From the NCBI RefSeq assembly GCF_027587205.1, contig NZ_JAPDOD010000037.1, forward strand, positions 1 to 64,000: a stretch of 64,000 bases of DNA. Reading direction: 5' to 3'. This stretch comes from Solirubrobacter ginsenosidimutans (GTDB lineage: Bacteria > Actinomycetota > Thermoleophilia > Solirubrobacterales > Solirubrobacteraceae). Of the stretch, positions 36,798 to 45,443 are shown in pieces. A program made the translations under genes and the position numbers. The notes beneath the pieces are model-generated. The model worked only from the letters and a program-made list of their open reading frames with translations. It searched no databases and had not been told where the DNA came from. The stretch's first letter is position 1; the number at the start of each line of letters is the position of its first letter.

Positions 36798-37607
36798 ATG
36801 CCCGAATGGCAGGAACGCATCACCCGCGAAACGCCGCCGGCAATCCGGATCGAGCACGAAGTGCGCTACGGCGCCGTCGCGCCGCTGGCTCGCAGCGCCC
36901 CGACGTGGGTCGATCTCGGCTGCGGCGCCGGGATCGCCGCGGCCGGCGCGCTCGCCGGCGAAGGCCCGCCCCGGGCGGTACTCGTCGACGCCAGCGAAGA
37001 GGCGCTCGCGCAGGCCGCGCGGGAGATCCCCGCGGGCGAGACGATCGGCGTGCAGGCCGACCTCGCGACCGCCGACGGGCTCGCCGCGGTGCGCACGGCG
37101 CTCGGCGATGCACGCGACGGCGTGGCGACGTGCTTCGAGGTCATCGAGCACCTCGAGAGCTTCATCGGCGTGATCGAGTTGCTCGTCGAGCTCGCGACCG
37201 AGCGGGACTTCACGGTCGTGCTCAGCGTTCCCAACGACGCGTTCTGGCCGATCGAGTCACCCTGGCACAAGACGATGTGGGGCGAGGGCAGCTTCGAGGA
37301 GCTCCGGCGCCTGCTCCCCGCCGAGCACGTCGTGATCCAGCAGGTGCCGCTGCAGGGCTCGGCGCTCATCCCCGAGGGGGCGGAAGCGGCGCTCGCCGGC
37401 CCGTTCGTGGGACGCGCCGACGGCGTCCCGTCGCACTTCCTCGCCGCCTTCGGGCCCCGCTGCCGCGAGCTCGGTGCCCGCTCCGGCGTCGCTCAGGCCG
37501 ACCTCGCCGAGCAGCGCCGGTGGGAGCGCCAGCGGGAGGCGAACCTCGCGATCTACGAGGACCACATCACGTGGGCGGACCGGCAGCTGGCCCAGCGGCA
37601 GGGATGA
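36798..37607 (+). CDS. Class I SAM methyltransferase
   Basis: SAM-dependent methyltransferase, 269 residues, motif I VDLGCGAGIAAAG at about 38-50, FEVIEHLESF as the motif II region, and FTVVLSVPNDAFWP. No zinc ribbon is present. The C-terminal 40 residues are a charged helix (RRWERQREANLAIYED). It lies between the two members of the second copy of the duplicated glycosyltransferase cassette and overlaps the GT4 gene (ATGA), so it probably modifies the sugar added by that enzyme. The substrate is unknown. Confidence 0.86.
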   Translation: MPEWQERITRETPPAIRIEHEVRYGAVAPLARSAPTWVDLGCGAGIAAAGALAGEGPPRAVLVDASEEALAQAAREIPAGETIGVQADLATADGLAAVRTALGDARDGVATCFEVIEHLESFIGVIELLVELATERDFTVVLSVPNDAFWPIESPWHKTMWGEGSFEELRRLLPAEHVVIQQVPLQGSALIPEGAEAALAGPFVGRADGVPSHFLAAFGPRCRELGARSGVAQADLAEQRRWERQREANLAIYEDHITWADRQLAQRQG

Positions 37608-38830
37608 ATCCGCCCCTGCGGGTCGCGTTCGTCGTCAACGACCTGCAGCTCTCGGGCGGTGTCAGCGTCGTCGTCGAACACGCACGGCGGCTCGCTCGCC
37701 ACGGGATCGCCGCGGAGCTCGTGCTCGCCCGCGCGCAGGCGGAGCCCGACTGGGCCTTCCCCGGCCTCGGGGAACTGCCGGTCCACGGCATGGAGGTCGC
37801 GCGGCGGGCGGACTACGACCTCGTCGTCGCCACCTGGTGGGAGACGGTCGGGCCGGCGCTGGAGCTGTCGGCCAAACGCCACGCCTACTTCATCCAGTCG
37901 CTCGAGGACCGCTTCTACAAGCCCGGCGAGCCGGCCCGGCTCGCCGCCGCGCTGACCCACGACCTGCCGCTGCCCGTGATCACCGAGGCGCGCTGGATCG
38001 CCGAGACGCTCGAGGCGCTGCACCCGCAGCGCCGCTGCCTGCTGGTGCGCAACGGGATCGCCAAGGACGTCTTCGCGGGGCCGCGGACGCCGCCGCCGCG
38101 CCGCGACGGCCCGCTGCGGATCCTCGTCGAGGGCAGCTCGGCGTGGTTCAAGGGCGTCCCCGAGGCGCTCGCCGCGACGCGCGCGATGCAGCAGCCCCGG
38201 CACGTGACGCTCGTCGCACCCAAGGGCGAGACCCCTGAGGGCGTGGATGTCCGCGTCGGTCCTCTCCCGCAGCGCGATCTGGCCACGCTCTACGCCCAGA
38301 CCGACGTCGTGCTCAAGCTCTCTCGTGTCGAGGGGATGTTCGGGCCGCCGCTGGAGGCCTTCCACTTGGGCGCGACCTGCGTCGTCTCGGCGGTGACCGG
38401 TCACGAGGAGTACGTCGAGCACGGCGAGAACGGTCTCGTGGTCGAGTGGGACGACGACCGCGGCACGAGCCGCGCGCTCGACCTGCTGGCGCGCGACCGC
38501 ATGCTGCTGCACCGGCTGCGCTGGGGCGCGCTGGCGACGGCGCGCGGCTGGCCGTCGTGGGACCAGCAGGCGACGGTGATGGCCGCCGCGCTGCGCGAGG
38601 TCGCTCGCCGGCCGCCGCTGGCGGCGAACGGGTTCGACGCGCGGATGATCGCCGAGGTCCGCGGCGGGATCGAGGCCCACGCGCTCGTCGTCGCCGAGCG
38701 CGATCGCCTGCTCTGGCGTCTGCGCCCCGTCGACGCCGTGCAGCGCGCGCTGGAGACCCCGGCGCTGGCCTGGGCCGGCCGGCCGATGAAGCGCGCGTGG
38801 AGCGGCGCCCGCAGGCGGGCGGGGAGATGA
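37604..38830 (+). CDS. GT4 glycosyltransferase, duplicated cassette copy 2
   Basis: Paralogue of the gene at 34511-35737, also 408 residues. Matching blocks are VNDLQLSGGVSVVVEHARR, VVATWWETVGPALEL, YFIQSLEDRFYK, LVRNGIAKDVF, LSRVEGMFGPPLEAFHLG and HGENGLVVEWDD. The donor-site residues are conserved in both, so both copies are probably active. It is coupled to the methyltransferase by an ATGA overlap. The two copies may add the same sugar at different positions or related sugars. Confidence 0.88.
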   Translation: MNPPLRVAFVVNDLQLSGGVSVVVEHARRLARHGIAAELVLARAQAEPDWAFPGLGELPVHGMEVARRADYDLVVATWWETVGPALELSAKRHAYFIQSLEDRFYKPGEPARLAAALTHDLPLPVITEARWIAETLEALHPQRRCLLVRNGIAKDVFAGPRTPPPRRDGPLRILVEGSSAWFKGVPEALAATRAMQQPRHVTLVAPKGETPEGVDVRVGPLPQRDLATLYAQTDVVLKLSRVEGMFGPPLEAFHLGATCVVSAVTGHEEYVEHGENGLVVEWDDDRGTSRALDLLARDRMLLHRLRWGALATARGWPSWDQQATVMAAALREVARRPPLAANGFDARMIAEVRGGIEAHALVVAERDRLLWRLRPVDAVQRALETPALAWAGRPMKRAWSGARRRAGR

Positions 38831-38867
38831 CCGCGCGGGGCGGTTGCGGCCTTCGGGCGGTGCCGCA

Positions 38868-40019
38868 GTGAGCCGGCTCAAGCAGCTCGCCGAGCACCCC
38901 GTGACCCAGCGGGCGTTCCGCAGCCCCTTCGTGCGGCGGCTCACCACCCAGCTCGTCGCGGCGCAACGCGCGCCCGAGGATCTCGTCACGCCGTATCGCT
39001 CCTGGGCGGAGCTCGATGCCCACGGGCCCGTCCCGCTCGTCGCGCGCGAGCACGGTGACGCCCTCGACATCGCCTTCGTCGTGCCCGGGTTCCGCCGCGG
39101 CAGCGGCGGGCATACGACGATCTCGAACCTGGTGCGCGGGCTCGAGGCCCGCGGGCACATGTGCTCGATCTGGATCGACGACCCGCTCGGGCACTCCGGC
39201 GGCGCGGCCAACTTCCGCGCGTTCTTCGGCCCGTTCGCCGCCACCGTCCACGACGACCTCCGCGGCTGGCGCGGGGCCGGCGTGGCGGTCGCGACCGGCT
39301 GGCAGACCGTCGCGACCGTGCTGCGGCTCGAGCGCTGCGGCGCCCGCGCCCATCTCGTCCAGGACGACGAGCCCGAGTTCTATCCGGCCTCCGCGGAGCG
39401 CCTCTGGGCCGAGCGGGCCTTCCAGCTCCCCACGATCACCGCCGGGACCTGGCTCGCGGAGCGCATGCGCGCCAAGGGCCTGGCGGCGACGCCGTTCGAC
39501 CTCGGGATCGACCACGCCACCTACCACCCGCAGCCGGGCGTCACGCGCGTTCCGAACCGTGTGCTCTTCTACGCCCGCGCCGCCACGCCGCGCCGCGCTG
39601 TCCCGCTCGGGCTGCTCGCACTCGAGGCGCTGCAGGCGCGCCGGAGCGTCGAGATCGTGCTGTTCGGCGACGCCGCGCCGCTCGCCGCGCCGTTCGCGTT
39701 CACCAACCTCGGCATCCTCGATCCGCCGGCCGTCGCGCGGGCCTACAACGAGGCCGGGGCGGGCCTCGTCCTCAGCCTCACCAACCACTCGCTGGTCGCC
39801 CAGGAGATGGTCGCCTGCGGCCTTCCCGCCGTCGAGCTGCGGACCCCGAGCACCGAGGCCGCGTTCGCCGGCGCGCCGATCGCGCTCGCCGACCCGACGC
39901 CACAGGCCATCGCCGACGCCCTCGAACGCCAGCTCGACGCCCCGGCCGCCACGGGCGACTGGGCGGCGACCCGGACCTGGGCCGCCGCGGCCGCCGCGGT
40001 CGAGTCGGCGCTGCGCTGA
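38868..40019 (+). CDS. WsaF-like GT4 glycosyltransferase
   Basis: GT-B protein of 383 residues resembling WsaF-type rhamnosyltransferases of rhamnan synthesis. FVVPGFRRGSGGHTTISNL, ATGWQTVATVLRL, HLVQDDEPEFYPASAERLW and FDLGIDHATYHP are the typical blocks. The C-terminal part has the donor site region (YNEAGAGLVLSLTNHS). GTG 38868 is used; a TTG at 38844 in the 37-nt gap is an alternative. It ends in TGATCA, so its stop abuts the convergent neuB stop. Confidence 0.84.
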   Translation: MSRLKQLAEHPVTQRAFRSPFVRRLTTQLVAAQRAPEDLVTPYRSWAELDAHGPVPLVAREHGDALDIAFVVPGFRRGSGGHTTISNLVRGLEARGHMCSIWIDDPLGHSGGAANFRAFFGPFAATVHDDLRGWRGAGVAVATGWQTVATVLRLERCGARAHLVQDDEPEFYPASAERLWAERAFQLPTITAGTWLAERMRAKGLAATPFDLGIDHATYHPQPGVTRVPNRVLFYARAATPRRAVPLGLLALEALQARRSVEIVLFGDAAPLAAPFAFTNLGILDPPAVARAYNEAGAGLVLSLTNHSLVAQEMVACGLPAVELRTPSTEAAFAGAPIALADPTPQAIADALERQLDAPAATGDWAATRTWAAAAAAVESALR

Positions 40020-41063
40020 TCAGCCGGCCGGCGCCGGCTCGATGTCGTCCTCGTGCAGCAGCGTTCCGGCCTCCACCGCGCGCCGGACGCGCGCGCCGAC
40101 GACGCGTCCACGCTCCGTCGCGGGGATGCCGGAGCCTGGCTTGCGCGACGCGAGGTCCCGGTCGGTGAGCGTCTCGCCGGCGGCGAGCGCGCGGGTGGTG
40201 ACGAGGCTGCGCGTGAACAGCCGCCGCATCGGCGCGAGCTCGGCCGCGGCGCGATCTTTGTCCACTGGGTGCTCCAGCGCCGACGAGATGAGCCGCACCC
40301 CGGCACAGAGCTGACCCAGCTCGTCGGGAACGATCGAGGCGGGGACGTCCGGGCCGAACATCGCGCGGCTGAGGGTCACGTGCACCTCGATGACGCGTGC
40401 TCCGAGTGCGACGGCGGCCAGCGAAGGGAAGATCGTCCCGGAGTGGTCTGAAAGGCCCGCGGCGCAGTCATAGCGCCGGCCAATCTCCTCGACGACGTTC
40501 AGGCCGACCTCCTCCGGTGCCACCGGGTAGGAGGAGGTGCACTGCAGGACGGCGAGCGGACCCGCACCCGCGTCCCGGAGCTGCTCAACCGCCCGGTCGA
40601 GCTCGGCCCACGGGCTCATCCCGCTCGACAGCAGCACCGGACCGCCGGCTGCCGCCATGGCCGCCAACAGCTCGGCGTTGGGGACCTCACCGGACGCGAC
40701 CTTCCAACCGGCGACACCGACGCGGCGCAGCAACTCGACGGCTTCCAGCGAGAACGGCGAGCTCAGGAACGCGAGGCCCGCCTCGACCGCGTGATCGCGC
40801 AGTCCGCGCCACTGCTCCTCGGTGAACTCCATGCGCTTCCAGTACTCGAACCGCGACGCGTCCTGCGGCGAGAACGGGATCCGCCAGGGCTCGGACGGGT
40901 GGCTCTCCGCCTCGGCGATGTGGGTCTGGAACTTGACCGCGTCGGCGCCCGCGGCGGCGATCGCGTCGATGAACGCGTGCGCCGTGCCGAGGCTGCCGTC
41001 ATGCGCTTGTCCGACCTCGCCGATGACGAGCGGCCGGTCATCCCAGCGCAGCTCGCCGGGCAT
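40020..41063 (-). CDS. neuB: N-acetylneuraminate/nonulosonate synthase (NeuB family)
   Basis: Condenses PEP with an N-acetylated hexose (ManNAc for Neu5Ac) to make a nine-carbon acid sugar. A TIM-barrel domain (IGEVGQAHDGS at 14-24, VKFQTH at 43-48, LSDHSGT, EVHVTLSR) is followed by a SAF antifreeze-like domain from about residue 285, where RSLVTTRALAAGETLT is typical. 347 residues is full length. ATG 41063 overlaps the upstream stop by one base (TGATG), so it is translationally coupled to the YfhO-like gene. The exact product (Neu5Ac, legionaminate, other) is not fixed by sequence. Confidence 0.92.
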   Translation of the reverse strand: MPGELRWDDRPLVIGEVGQAHDGSLGTAHAFIDAIAAAGADAVKFQTHIAEAESHPSEPWRIPFSPQDASRFEYWKRMEFTEEQWRGLRDHAVEAGLAFLSSPFSLEAVELLRRVGVAGWKVASGEVPNAELLAAMAAAGGPVLLSSGMSPWAELDRAVEQLRDAGAGPLAVLQCTSSYPVAPEEVGLNVVEEIGRRYDCAAGLSDHSGTIFPSLAAVALGARVIEVHVTLSRAMFGPDVPASIVPDELGQLCAGVRLISSALEHPVDKDRAAAELAPMRRLFTRSLVTTRALAAGETLTDRDLASRKPGSGIPATERGRVVGARVRRAVEAGTLLHEDDIEPAPAG

Positions 41064-43498
41064 CAATTCCGCACTCCCGTGTGCCCTCGCATCGCGCGAA
41101 AGCCTAGATCATCGCCCTGTGAGCGCCGGCGTACGAGGATCGCCGCGACCAACAGCGCCAACAGCCCCGCGAGCGTGATCCACCCGCCGTAGCGGACCGA
41201 TGCGGGGTGATACGAGAAGCGCACCTTGTGCGGGCCCGGAGGCAGAGCGATGGCCCGAAACGCCGTGTTCGCCGCGAGGATCGGCACGCGATGGCCGTCC
41301 ACCTCGGCGCGCCACCCCGGGTAGTAGGTGTCGTTGAGGATGAGGTAGCCGCCGTCGGTCGCGTTCGTGCTCAGCACCACCTCGGTGTCGCTGCTGCTGA
41401 CGAAGCGCGCGGGGTCGGGCGGCTCGGGGGTGCCGGTCTCGGCGCGGGGGGCGGGCGACCCCTCGATGATCGGCGCGTCCTGCAGCTGGTCGATGCTCGA
41501 CGCGACCGTCGCGGTCAGCGCGGAATCCATGCCCTGCGCCGGCCGCCACGAATGTGCCACCCAGGCCCTGGGCAGGTAGCGCTGGTTGGCGAAGATCCCC
41601 TCGGGGGCGTTCGGCACCGGCTCGAACGCGCCGCTGCGCCGGAGGGGATGGTCAAGGTTCTCGAGCCGGGTGGAATGCACGGTCGAGACGGAGAACACGT
41701 CCGGGGCGCGGTCGAGCCACGGGCCGTCGGAGATCCACTCCGTCACCTGGAAGAAGGGGGTGCCGCTGAGCGCGTTCAACAGGCGTGAACGACGCTCGAT
41801 GAGTGGAAGCGCGTGGACGCGCATGTCGCGGAATTCGAACCGGTTGGCGAGATTGGGAGCGATCGTCTCGTCCGCGGTCGCCCGCTGGCCGGCCGGGAGC
41901 CGGTGCAGCCACTGCACCGCTGCCGGGTCGACCTCGACCACGCTGCGCGGCACGGCCGGTTGCAGCCCGCGGCCCATGCCGACGAGGTCCAACCCGGTGA
42001 GCAGGAGGCCAAGACAGGCCACCGCGGCGAACGCGACGCGAGCGGACGCGAAGCGGTGCAGCGTCACCGCCCCCGCGACGAAGGCGAGGCCGATCACCGG
42101 CCACCGCAAGAGCGCTCCGACCTCGATCGCCTGCGCCTTGGCGACTACGGTCGTCTCCGGAACGGCAAAGGCCGGGAAGCGGCTGAGCGTGGTCCGCCAG
42201 ATGTGGCCCGCGGGGTGGAAGGCGACGAACAGGACGAGCGGCGCCGCCGCCACGACGGCGCACACCGTGAGTGTCCGGCGCAGCGTCGCGCGCTCCGCCA
42301 GAGCGTCGAGACCGTGTGCTGCGAGGATCGCCACCGCCAGTGGGAGGAACACGAGCGTCCGGCGCAATTCCAGGTCGTCGATGCCGGGGACGTGGCGGAC
42401 CGCCGAGGCCAGCGGGCTTTCGATCGCGATCAGAATCGTCACGACGAACAGCGCCAGGGCGAAGACCTGGTCGCGCGCGGGTCGCCGTACGGCGAGCCCG
42501 GCGAGCGCGAGCATCGCCGGGACGACGCCGAAGTACGCCGTTCGCTCATAGAAGTTCGCGGGCTCGGACGGAAGGCCGGCGGCGTCGGGTCGCCCCCACC
42601 ACTCGGGTGCCACCAGGCTGGTCAGCGACTTCACCGGCAGCGGCGGTCCTCCACGTCCGAGCTCGTAGCCCTGCTGGCCGAGCTCGAGGAGCGGGAGCAC
42701 CATGACGGCGCCGATCGCGAGTCCGCCGACGCCCGCCGCCAGCAGCAAGGCCGCTCGAACCAACGCTTCCCGCGACGTCAGCTCATGAGCGCGAAGACCC
42801 GCGGCGAGGAGGAACACCGCCCACGCCGCCGTGCCGAGCCCGGCGAGCAACGCGGTGCCCGGGTGCCCCCCGAGGAGCATCAGCCCAGCGGTCGCGGCGA
42901 GTCCGATCGGTCCCGCGGGGCGACCGCGGACGGTGTGCAGGGTGAAGAGGAACGCCCACGGCAGCAGCGCGAAGATGTTGCTGTGGGGGTGCGCGACCCA
43001 CGCGATCAGATAGGTCGAGAACCCGAAGACCGTGCCGCCGAGCGCGGCGGCGACGGCCGACCGGCCTAACGCGCGGCACAGCATCGCCATCCCGGCTGCG
43101 GCGAGCACGAGCTTCAACGCCGCGATCCAGCCCAGGGACGTCCAGAAGTCGAGGACGAACGCCAGCCACTGCAGCGGGAACAGCGGAGCCGTCTGCTGCG
43201 TCGCCAGCATCGGCTGGCCCGCCCCGATCGACTCGCTCCACGTCGGCAGACGCCCGCTTCGGATCGACCGCCGCGCCTGCAGGAGATCAGGCTCGAAGAC
43301 CTGCACGGCGTCGTATGTGAGCCCGTTGGACGGCCGCAGCAACGACTGGGGACGCGCGTCGCTGAACGGCGGGTCGAACAGCACGCTGTCGCTTCCGGTG
43401 AGGACACGCCCGCCCACCAGTGCCGATCCGAAGAGCCCGAGCGCGAGGCATGCGAAAACGGCCAAGGGGAAGAGTGACCGAAGCTTCTCTCGGCTCAA
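41063..43498 (-). CDS. YfhO-like polytopic membrane glycosyltransferase
   Basis: Large membrane protein (811 residues from TTG 43498) with about 12 helices followed by an extracytoplasmic domain. The early loop GSDSVLFDPPF, GLLPTW-like region (GRLPTWSESIGAGQP) and the C-terminal NDTYYPGWRAEVDG are hallmarks of YfhO/GT-C-like proteins that decorate cell-wall polymers from lipid-linked sugars. The start is uncertain: GTG 43552 or TTG 43570 would overlap the divergent methyltransferase, while TTG 43498 leaves room for a TAGACT 8 nt upstream. It is coupled to neuB. Confidence 0.82.
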   Translation of the reverse strand: MSREKLRSLFPLAVFACLALGLFGSALVGGRVLTGSDSVLFDPPFSDARPQSLLRPSNGLTYDAVQVFEPDLLQARRSIRSGRLPTWSESIGAGQPMLATQQTAPLFPLQWLAFVLDFWTSLGWIAALKLVLAAAGMAMLCRALGRSAVAAALGGTVFGFSTYLIAWVAHPHSNIFALLPWAFLFTLHTVRGRPAGPIGLAATAGLMLLGGHPGTALLAGLGTAAWAVFLLAAGLRAHELTSREALVRAALLLAAGVGGLAIGAVMVLPLLELGQQGYELGRGGPPLPVKSLTSLVAPEWWGRPDAAGLPSEPANFYERTAYFGVVPAMLALAGLAVRRPARDQVFALALFVVTILIAIESPLASAVRHVPGIDDLELRRTLVFLPLAVAILAAHGLDALAERATLRRTLTVCAVVAAAPLVLFVAFHPAGHIWRTTLSRFPAFAVPETTVVAKAQAIEVGALLRWPVIGLAFVAGAVTLHRFASARVAFAAVACLGLLLTGLDLVGMGRGLQPAVPRSVVEVDPAAVQWLHRLPAGQRATADETIAPNLANRFEFRDMRVHALPLIERRSRLLNALSGTPFFQVTEWISDGPWLDRAPDVFSVSTVHSTRLENLDHPLRRSGAFEPVPNAPEGIFANQRYLPRAWVAHSWRPAQGMDSALTATVASSIDQLQDAPIIEGSPAPRAETGTPEPPDPARFVSSSDTEVVLSTNATDGGYLILNDTYYPGWRAEVDGHRVPILAANTAFRAIALPPGPHKVRFSYHPASVRYGGWITLAGLLALLVAAILVRRRSQGDDLGFRAMRGHTGVRN

Positions 43499-43506
43499 CG
43501 GCGGCC

Positions 43507-43533
43507 AGTCTATGTCGCGCCGCTTCGTAGACT
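43507..43533. promoter_or_regulatory. Divergent -10 pair (TAGACT on both strands)
   Basis: TAGACT on plus (43528-43533) ends 9 nt before GTG 43543; TAGACT on minus (43512-43507) ends 8 nt before TTG 43498. The identical hexamers face apart across 15 bases. Confidence 0.45.
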
Positions 43534-43542
43534 GCCGTGGCC

Positions 43543-44391
43543 GTGAGCTCACCCGGTGCTTCTCCTCCAACCCGTGCCGTGCGCGGGCCGCTGGCTCGGG
43601 CTGTCCTGGCCGGGCTGCGGGCCACCCACCTGATCGGCCCCGGCTTCCGCGCCTTCGAGCGGTGGCAGGCCTGGCGCTCCAATCGCGGTCGCGGCGCCGC
43701 GACGCAGGGTCCCGATGGACTCCCGCTGCCGCCGCAGCGCCTGGTGGTGCTCGTCGCCGGGCCGGTCACGCCCGAAGCGTTCTTGGCCAAGGGCCGCGTC
43801 GGCGCGGACACGGTTCGCGCCGCGCTGTCGCGTCGTGGCGTCGACATCGAGGGCGTGTCCGACATCCTGGACTTCGGCGTCGGCTGCGGTCGTGTCGCTC
43901 GTCACTGGAAGGACCTGGACGGCCCGGCGGTGCACGGCTGTGACATCAATCCGGAGCTCGTGCGCTGGACGGGGGCCAATCTCCCGTTCGTCTCCGCCCG
44001 CGTCTCTCCGCTCGCGCCGCCCTTGCCGCATGCCGACGCGGCGTTCGACGTCGTCTACGCCTTCTCGGTCTTCACGCACCTTCCGGAGGATCTGCAGCAC
44101 GCCTGGGCGCGGGAAATGGGTCGGGTTCTTCGGCCGGGCGGGCACCTGATCATCTCTACTCATGGCACGGCCTATCTCGACAGGCTGTCACCTGAAGAAC
44201 ATGCGCAGTTCGACGCCGGCCGGCTCGTCGTGCATTTCGAGGAGGTCGCCGGGTCCAATCTGTGCTCGACGTTCCATCCCACGCCGTTCCTCGAGCGGCA
44301 GTTCGCCAGTGCCTTCACGCTCGTCGAGTCCGTCGACGAGGGCGCGCCGAGCAACGGCCGCCAGGACCTGCACGTGCTCCAGCGGAACTAG
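43543..44391 (+). CDS. Class I SAM methyltransferase
   Basis: SAM-dependent methyltransferase of 282 residues. Motif I is ILDFGVGCGRVARHW (about 108-122), FDVVYAFSVFTHLPED follows, then LRPGGHLIISTHG; the GVGCGR form is common in glycan-locus methyltransferases. GTG 43543 is chosen for the TAGACT 9 nt upstream; GTG 43537 or 43579 are alternatives. Its TAG stop directly abuts the convergent GT2 stop. The substrate is unknown. Confidence 0.85.
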   Translation: MSSPGASPPTRAVRGPLARAVLAGLRATHLIGPGFRAFERWQAWRSNRGRGAATQGPDGLPLPPQRLVVLVAGPVTPEAFLAKGRVGADTVRAALSRRGVDIEGVSDILDFGVGCGRVARHWKDLDGPAVHGCDINPELVRWTGANLPFVSARVSPLAPPLPHADAAFDVVYAFSVFTHLPEDLQHAWAREMGRVLRPGGHLIISTHGTAYLDRLSPEEHAQFDAGRLVVHFEEVAGSNLCSTFHPTPFLERQFASAFTLVESVDEGAPSNGRQDLHVLQRN

Positions 44392-45384
44392 CTACCGGCG
44401 CACGAGAGCGAGCGCGCCGGCCCAGTACAGCCGCAAGAGCGCGCGCACCGCGGGGTTGCGCCCGTAGGCGCCGAACTGCGGCGAGTCGAGCTCCGCGACC
44501 AACGCGCCCGCGAACTCGCGGGCGCCGACGCGGCGCGTGGACTGCACCGCGCGTCGCTCGCCCGGGAGCGCAGGCAGCCAGCGGAGGACATCCCACCACG
44601 ACTGCAGCTTCGCCCGTCCCCAGCCGGCGGCGAGCGCCACGACGAGAAGCACGGGCTCACACGCCAGCATCGCGGGCAGCACGACCGCGACTAGCGCCGG
44701 GGGATAGGAGCGCAGCACCGTCGCCCAGCGGTTGCGCTCGAGGTAGCGCCACTTGTAGCTGCCCTTGCCGAACTCGTAGTCGTGCAGCACCCGCGCGGCG
44801 GGGAGGACACCGAAGCGATGGCCCGCCAGGCGCAGACGGTGCGACAGGTCGACGTCCTCGTGATAGAGGAAGTAGTGATCGGGCATGCCGCCCAGTTCGC
44901 GCCAGACGTCCAGCCGCACGGCGAGGCACGCGCCGGAGAGAAACCCGACCGGAGCGGCGCCGGCGGGGAGCGCCGAAGCCGGCTCGCCGAGCGCGCCGGC
45001 CCAGGCGAAGCCGAGGAAGTGGGCGATGCCGCCACCGCTGTTGATGTGCTCGCCGTCGGCCAGCATGACGGCCGCCATCCACGCGTCCCAGCCGGCGGGC
45101 GGGTGCCGGAGCGCGTCCAGGCAGCCAGGCGCGGGGACGGCGTCGGGGTTCAGCAGGACGACCGCATCGCCGGCTGCCACCCGCGCTCCCTCGTTCGCCG
45201 CGGCGCCGAAGCCGGGGTTGTGGTGCAGGTCGATCCGCCGGTCGACGACCGGATGCATCGCGTCTCCCCGCGGGGCGTTGTCGACCACGATCACCTCATC
45301 GCCCGGCTGCCGTTGGGCGGCCAGCTCGTCCAGGAGCGGCGAGAGGTCGCCGCCGAACGCGACGATGACGATCGAGAGGCGCAT
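44392..45384 (-). CDS. GT2 glycosyltransferase (rhamnosyltransferase-like)
   Basis: Family 2 transferase, 330 residues: SIVIVAFGGDLSPLL, VVDNAPRGD, VLLNPDAVPAPGC (metal site), FLSGACLAVR and YHEDVDLSHRLRLAG, then about 100 residues with one or two hydrophobic stretches (VAVVLPAMLACEPVLLVVAL). ATG 45384 has TACGCT 7 nt upstream. It is divergent from a GT4, mirroring the pair at 21484-23557. Confidence 0.88.
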   Translation of the reverse strand: MRLSIVIVAFGGDLSPLLDELAAQRQPGDEVIVVDNAPRGDAMHPVVDRRIDLHHNPGFGAAANEGARVAAGDAVVLLNPDAVPAPGCLDALRHPPAGWDAWMAAVMLADGEHINSGGGIAHFLGFAWAGALGEPASALPAGAAPVGFLSGACLAVRLDVWRELGGMPDHYFLYHEDVDLSHRLRLAGHRFGVLPAARVLHDYEFGKGSYKWRYLERNRWATVLRSYPPALVAVVLPAMLACEPVLLVVALAAGWGRAKLQSWWDVLRWLPALPGERRAVQSTRRVGAREFAGALVAELDSPQFGAYGRNPAVRALLRLYWAGALALVRR

Positions 45385-45391
45385 CGCCCGC

Positions 45392-45397
45392 AGCGTA
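45392..45397 (-). promoter_or_regulatory. Putative -10 (TACGCT)
   Basis: TACGCT on the minus strand ends 7 nt before ATG 45384. The divergent GT4 at 45444 has only a weak CAACCT 6 nt upstream. Confidence 0.45.
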
Positions 45398-45443
45398 CTT
45401 CGGTGCTTGGAGCGACTCCCGGCGCGTGTGGCAACCTCTCGGG

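Noticed and set aside
43537..43570. Head-to-head overlap of the YfhO-like and methyltransferase genes
   Set aside because: It arises only if the longest frames are used. TTG 43498 and GTG 43543, each with TAGACT upstream, remove the overlap.
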